A DNA stretch of 64,000 bases from the NCBI RefSeq assembly GCF_000466405.1, contig NZ_KE952966.1, positions 1 to 64,000 on the forward strand, given 5' to 3'. The position numbers and the translations under genes were made by a program. The notes under the pieces were generated by a model. That model had not been told where the DNA came from. It saw nothing but the letters and a program-made list of their open reading frames with translations, and made no database searches. Every line of letters begins with the position of its first letter. The first letter of the stretch is position 1. This DNA is from Atopobium sp. oral taxon 810 str. F0209. Lineage in GTDB: Bacteria; Actinomycetota; Coriobacteriia; Coriobacteriales; Atopobiaceae. Below are positions 61,107 through 64,000 of this stretch, piece by piece.

Positions 61107-61187
61107 GGCTCGGAGGGACGGTGCCATTTTCTGGCGGATATGGTAGTCCTATCACGGCACTGTCCTTCCGAGCCGGACAGGACTACC
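61107..61187. repeat. Interleaved inverted repeats, candidate IS ends
   Basis: GGCTCGGAGGGACGGTGCC (61107-61125) is complementary to GGCACTGTCCTTCCGAGCC (61156-61174) at 17 of 19 positions. GGTAGTCCT (61142-61150) is complementary to AGGACTACC (61179-61187). The arrangement looks like terminal repeats of one or two insertion elements placed head to head. Confidence 0.6.
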
Positions 61188-61427
61188 ACCTTGAGCGGCA
61201 ACAAACGACACGGGCGAGCGCCCTCGGCCACTCCATGGGACGACGTATCCGAGCGGGACCTCGACCCCACCCAGATCGCCGTGATGCGCTCCAGCAGGAG
61301 CATCTACGGCTTCCGTCACCACGAATTCGACGGTGACGCCGACTTCTACAACGGCTACCCGCGCAACAGCTGCCCGCACTGCGGAATGAGAGGTGGAGAC
61401 GATGGCAGATTCTGGCGTTGTTTTTGA
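61140..61427 (+). pseudogene. Truncated zinc-ribbon ORF, probably transposase N-terminus
   Basis: The frame includes PTQIAVMRSSRSIYGFRHHEF, DFYNGYPRNSCPHCGMRGG and GRFWRCF, then stops. CPHCG followed by a WRC resembles the N-terminal zinc ribbon of several transposases. Nothing downstream continues it in any frame that I can recognise. It starts inside the interleaved inverted repeats, consistent with a decayed element. Confidence 0.4.
61379..61408 (+). repeat. 30-bp inverted repeat, right arm
   Basis: This arm matches 60844-60873 in inverse orientation with one mismatch. Like the left arm it places GAGGTGGAG before an ATG, here at 61402. The two arms enclose 505 bp. Confidence 0.9.
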
Positions 61428-61560
61428 CGTGACGACCTCAGAGATGAGAACGCAGATTATTGGCTCTCTGGAAGACAGAATCAGCGGCATTGAAGATGAT
61501 CTGCATTTCGTGACCCGCCAGTGTGCGTGCTCGGAGGCAGAGGCCAGGCGGGTTTACTAG
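61402..61560 (+). CDS. Small protein ORF, 52 residues, unknown
   Basis: ATG at 61402 follows GAGGTGGAG at a suitable distance. The product has MADSGVVFDVTTSEMRTQI, SLEDRISGIEDDLHFVTRQ and CACSEAEARRVY, an acidic helical pattern with a paired Cys. Its initiation region is shared with the methyltransferase through the 30-bp repeat. No family is recognised. Confidence 0.4.
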   Translation: MADSGVVFDVTTSEMRTQIIGSLEDRISGIEDDLHFVTRQCACSEAEARRVY

Positions 61561-61601
61561 TTACAGTCTATTACATTCCAACAAGTGTGGGGTGGGCCAC
61601 G

Positions 61602-62531
61602 CTACCTTTGCATCTTCTTGAGATTCTCGACCTTCCAGAGCGCCTCGGGATTTACGGCTGCGGCCTTTGCCATCGACTCGTCCGGGAAGACGAGCTCCGG
61701 CCGGTAGTCACCTCCTGCGAGGCACTCGAGGTATTCGTGCTCTCCGTCTGTCCGGGGCAGGACCCATTCTGCTATGAACCGCTCGGCATCCTTCATGAGC
61801 CCCTCAAGGGTCGGGCGCTCGGTCGAGGAGCGCAGCATCGGGTAGAGCTGGTCCGCGAGCTCGGAAAGCCTGTCCGTGAAGCGCCGTTCCCTGCCCTCGA
61901 ACGGTTTCGGGAAGCATGCGGAGAGCGAGGCGTAGTAGAGGGCGAGCCGATGCGCTGTTTCTTGCCCATCGGGCTCGAGCGACCCGTAGACGCCGAGCAG
62001 ATTCGAGACGTCGTAGAGGTCGCGGACCTTCACGCGATCGAAGAACGCCTTCACCTTGCCGGCAGCGAGCTCGGCGTCCGCGAACGTGCGGACCTTGGCG
62101 CCCGGCCTCACGGGCGTCTCGCGCACGACGGGCACCATGATGGGCGAGCGGTTCATGTAGATGCAGTCGACCTTCACATGGTCGACTCCCCAGTCTCCAC
62201 GATAGCGAAGGAGGAAGGTGCGTCCGGCGTGCCCGCCGGGATGCGCCTCCACCGCGTAGCCCAGCGCTCGTGCTACGGCCTCAATGCCCTCTTCAATGTG
62301 TGGTTTGTCGGCGAGCATGCCCTCATGGGAAATGCTCCCGATGTAGGAGACGTCGATGTCTACCGAGAGCCTCGGCACGTCGAGCATGAAGAGGTTGATG
62401 GCCGTGCCGCCGTGGAGCGCCAGCTTGCCCCTGAGGGCGGGGTGCCGCTCCATCTCGTCCAGAAGGTCGAGCAGTCGCTCGACCTTGTCCACGGTCCTTG
62501 GCTCGAACTCGTCGGCGCTCATGGTGCCCAT
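61602..62531 (-). CDS. abiEii: AbiEii/AbiGii-family nucleotidyltransferase toxin (type IV toxin-antitoxin)
   Basis: The 309-residue protein has the nucleotidyltransferase core KLALHGGTAINLFMLDVPRLSVDIDVSY with the GG and Asp-x-Asp residues, then VDCIYMNRSP, and KVKAFFDRVKVRDLYDVSNLLG, a conserved AbiEii block carrying Lys and Asp. AbiEii toxins modify tRNA or nucleotides and arrest growth unless countered by AbiEi. The start at 62531 has AGGAG eight bases upstream; ATG 62522 would give the 4-base ATGA overlap with the antitoxin stop and is also plausible. Confidence 0.9.
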   Translation of the reverse strand: MGTMSADEFEPRTVDKVERLLDLLDEMERHPALRGKLALHGGTAINLFMLDVPRLSVDIDVSYIGSISHEGMLADKPHIEEGIEAVARALGYAVEAHPGGHAGRTFLLRYRGDWGVDHVKVDCIYMNRSPIMVPVVRETPVRPGAKVRTFADAELAAGKVKAFFDRVKVRDLYDVSNLLGVYGSLEPDGQETAHRLALYYASLSACFPKPFEGRERRFTDRLSELADQLYPMLRSSTERPTLEGLMKDAERFIAEWVLPRTDGEHEYLECLAGGDYRPELVFPDESMAKAAAVNPEALWKVENLKKMQR

Positions 62532-63274
62532 GAGAGGATCTCCTCTTCTGTCTCGGGAAGGTACAGCTTCCAGCGAGGGCTCCAGTCCTCGTTCTCCCTT
62601 GACCTCGGGTCGAGCTTGGACGGGCCGCTCCCGAGCCTCGCTTCGAGCGACAGGAGCTTCTCGCTCGCCACGCCCCAGTCAGCTTGCTTTGCTTCGAGGA
62701 GCCAGCCCGTGCGGGCGACGACGGCTGCAGGAGCGCTACCGAGGATCTCGAGCAGGGCATCAACGTCGAGGTAGGGAAACGCCGAGCAGGACCGCACAGC
62801 CTCCTCAACGCCGCCAACCCTCCCGGGGTATGTGAGGCAGTCGACGAGAGTCTGCTCGCGCGTGGTCACGCCAACCGTCCCATACGACTTTGAGCGCATG
62901 GTCTGCGCCTGCGGGTTATCGTCGAGGTTGTACGGGACGTAGCGGACGCCCCCGTACTCGAACGGCGAACGTACCTTCGCGGACCTGAACGAGCACTCGA
63001 AGCCGACGTTGTGGGCGACGCCGTGGGCGACGAGGGCGGAGTGGTACGAGATCACGGCCTCGGGGTCGACCGTCCTGGCCACAAGGAACGGGTCGGGCGC
63101 CTCGCCGGTAAACCTGCCGGTCTTGGACACATAGATGCCACGGCGCACGCGCTCCACCTCGCCGGACTTGACGGCGCGCTGCAGCTGCGTGTGCGCGGCC
63201 TCCCTCGACGTTATGGCATAGATGTCCTCTGTCGTGAACGCCTGGTGTGATGCTATGTAGTCTTTGAACTTCAT
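62519..63274 (-). CDS. abiEi: AbiEi-family antitoxin / transcriptional repressor
   Basis: The 251-residue protein has an N-terminal winged-helix of the AbiEi_4 type (FTTEDIYAITSREAAHTQLQRAVKSGEVERVRRGIYV) and a C-terminal domain with YHSALVAHGVAHNVGF and the TLVDCLTYPGRVGGVEEAVR block typical of the family. It should repress its own promoter and counter the toxin. The ATG lies only 8 bases after a perfect -10 hexamer, with no ribosome binding site, indicating a leaderless message. It overlaps the toxin gene. Confidence 0.9.
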   Translation of the reverse strand: MKFKDYIASHQAFTTEDIYAITSREAAHTQLQRAVKSGEVERVRRGIYVSKTGRFTGEAPDPFLVARTVDPEAVISYHSALVAHGVAHNVGFECSFRSAKVRSPFEYGGVRYVPYNLDDNPQAQTMRSKSYGTVGVTTREQTLVDCLTYPGRVGGVEEAVRSCSAFPYLDVDALLEILGSAPAAVVARTGWLLEAKQADWGVASEKLLSLEARLGSGPSKLDPRSRENEDWSPRWKLYLPETEEEILSWAP

Positions 63275-63282
63275 ACAGACGA

Positions 63283-63313
63283 ATTATAGTGGAAACGGGT
63301 ACAAATTGTAACC
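63283..63313 (-). promoter_or_regulatory. abiE promoter with overlapping palindromic operator
   Basis: On the minus strand TTACAA (63311-63306) is followed by a 17-bp spacer and TATAAT (63288-63283). The imperfect palindrome GGTTACAATTTGTACC (63298-63313) covers the -35 hexamer. The expected transcription start falls at or within 2 bases of the abiEi ATG (63274). Confidence 0.7.
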
Positions 63314-63356
63314 GTATCCATGCATTATTAGCTGTAAATCAGCGTTATTCATCTGT

Positions 63357-63425
63357 TCACATCCAGCGCGATACGGCGCGGAAGAACCAGCGCACGAAGC
63401 GCCAGACGAGCCTAAAGACGCCCAT
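63357..63425 (-). CDS. 22-residue Arg/Trp/Phe-rich amphipathic peptide
   Basis: The ATG at 63425 lies inside the last codons of the integrase gene, six bases after a consensus AAGGAGG. The 22 residues begin MGVFRLVW and end SRWM. The five Arg at positions 5, 9, 12, 16 and 20 have i+4/i+3/i+4/i+4 spacing, which puts them on one face of a helix. Val, Phe, Trp and Leu fill the other face. It resembles membrane-active or small hydrophobic peptides; no known family is recognised. Confidence 0.5.
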   Translation of the reverse strand: MGVFRLVWRFVRWFFRAVSRWM

Positions 63426-64000
63426 GGCCTGCCTCCTTCTCCTCTGCTGCGGCGAGCATTGCCTTGAGCTGGTCCACCGAGAAGCTGAGCGCGGGCTCGC
63501 GGCGCTTGGGCGCACCGAGGACGTTGTCCATGATGGCGTCGCCGTAGCCGCTCATCTCGGCGTTGAAGCTCTCCTCGACCTTGCTCACGGCGGCGCGCTT
63601 GGCCTCCGGATCCACGTCGGCGTAGATGTCCAGCGTCATCGACACGCTCGCGTGCCCCAGGTAGCTCGCCACGGTTCGCACGTCGCAGCCTCCGGCGATC
63701 ATCATGGTGGCGAAGGTGTGCCTGAGGTCGTGGAAGGTGCACTTGAAGCCGTTCATCTTGCAGAAGGCGGCGAAGTCCTTGCCGAGCTGCGTGGGGTTGT
63801 AGGGCCTGCTCTTCTCCTCCTGCGTTCCCAGTATGTAGGGGTCTCCGAAGGGAAGCCCGAACTCGTTGGCGATGCGCACGGCGTCCGCCCTCACCAGGCG
63901 CAGCATGTCGAAGGTGCGCCGGGTGAGGGGGATTGTCCTCAGGGAGCTCGAGGTCTTGGGCTCCTTCACGTAGAAGCCGCCGTCGCCGTTTCCCAGGGCG
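63412..64000 (-). CDS. Tyrosine recombinase/integrase, C-terminal part (runs off the window)
   Basis: The visible 196 codons carry catalytic-domain motifs: TSSSLRTIPLTRRTFDMLR, the His-x2-Arg of TFHDLRHTFATMMIAGG, and LGHASVSMTLDIYADV with the later His and nucleophile Tyr. The first catalytic Arg and the arm-binding N-terminus lie beyond 64000; the frame stays open to the window edge (LGNGDGGFYVKEPK). A 60-residue tail follows the Tyr. It is the probable integrase of the high-GC island. Confidence 0.92.
   Translation of the reverse strand, partial: ALGNGDGGFYVKEPKTSSSLRTIPLTRRTFDMLRLVRADAVRIANEFGLPFGDPYILGTQEEKSRPYNPTQLGKDFAAFCKMNGFKCTFHDLRHTFATMMIAGGCDVRTVASYLGHASVSMTLDIYADVDPEAKRAAVSKVEESFNAEMSGYGDAIMDNVLGAPKRREPALSFSVDQLKAMLAAAEEKEAGHGRL

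Noticed and set aside
60224-61336. A 370-codon plus-strand frame
   Set aside because: It is antisense to the methyltransferase gene, of biased composition, and matches no family I know.
61521-62774. A 417-codon plus-strand frame
   Set aside because: It is antisense to abiEii and part of abiEi, whose family motifs are clear on the minus strand.

Overview
The window looks like chromosomal DNA of a low- to mid-GC member of the Coriobacteriia (Actinomycetota), most like Lancefieldella/Atopobium. Supporting signs are the many sugar phosphotransferase (PTS) systems, a TsaB-RimI-TsaD triple fusion, a single-chain PurL with a glutaminase domain, a DUF559-like protein of a type I associate with Coriobacteriia, and moderate GC through most of the window. 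Genus assignment is inference from gene content.

Layout. 1-6150: a DeoR-type regulator diverges from an ascorbate-type PTS (EIIA, EIIC, EIIB) followed by a split transketolase. This is a pentose or sugar-acid uptake and catabolism operon. 6200-12900: a 93-bp hairpin repeat precedes glmS, a degenerate acpS homologue, nnr, alr, a family-4 uracil-DNA glycosylase and tsaE. 12950-14541: a DUF559-like gene on the opposite strand lies between two copies of a 102-bp palindrome-rich repeat and separates tsaE from the tsaB-rimI-tsaD fusion. 17395-21092: tRNA-Gln, a short glmU, prs, pth and a hypothetical gene. 21149-26512: two GntR regulators and a SIS-domain deglycase/isomerase with a mannose-family PTS, a plausible Amadori-product (fructoselysine or glucoselysine) operon. 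26513-27341: decayed intergenic DNA with a long inverted duplication. 27342-34413: a LacI regulator diverges from a dehydrogenase, a TIM-barrel isomerase and a monosaccharide ABC importer.

34623-36856: NfnAB-type flavoprotein pair. 37014-40378: a further 102-bp repeat, then galE, a polyprenyl diphosphate synthase and a peptidoglycan-binding protein on the minus strand. 40571-49949: an acyltransferase with two tandem SGNH domains (the second degenerate), an HD hydrolase, a small membrane-anchored protein, purL, a PH-like membrane protein and plsY. 50134-50940: initiator tRNA-Met, terminator, hairpin repeats and a 3' remnant of a short-chain dehydrogenase. 50941-57049: a CobW-type metallochaperone, an osmoprotectant ABC transporter and a Mn/Fe-type metal ABC transporter with a DtxR/MntR-like operator.

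57630-64000: base composition changes sharply to high GC. This part looks like a mobile island with a frameshifted IS3-family transposase, a three-gene operon (PPM/TcmP-like methyltransferase, alpha/beta hydrolase, ATC-hydrolase-family protein), a broken zinc-ribbon ORF, a type IV AbiEi/AbiEii toxin-antitoxin pair with an apparently leaderless promoter, and a tyrosine integrase running off the window. A 22-residue Arg/Trp/Phe-rich amphipathic peptide with a strong ribosome binding site overlaps the 3' end of the integrase.

The most novel-looking signals are the 102-bp triple-hairpin repeat family, the integrase-coupled peptide, the island methyltransferase operon with its 30-bp inverted repeat, and several enzymes lacking expected catalytic parts (AcpS, GlmU, second SGNH domain).
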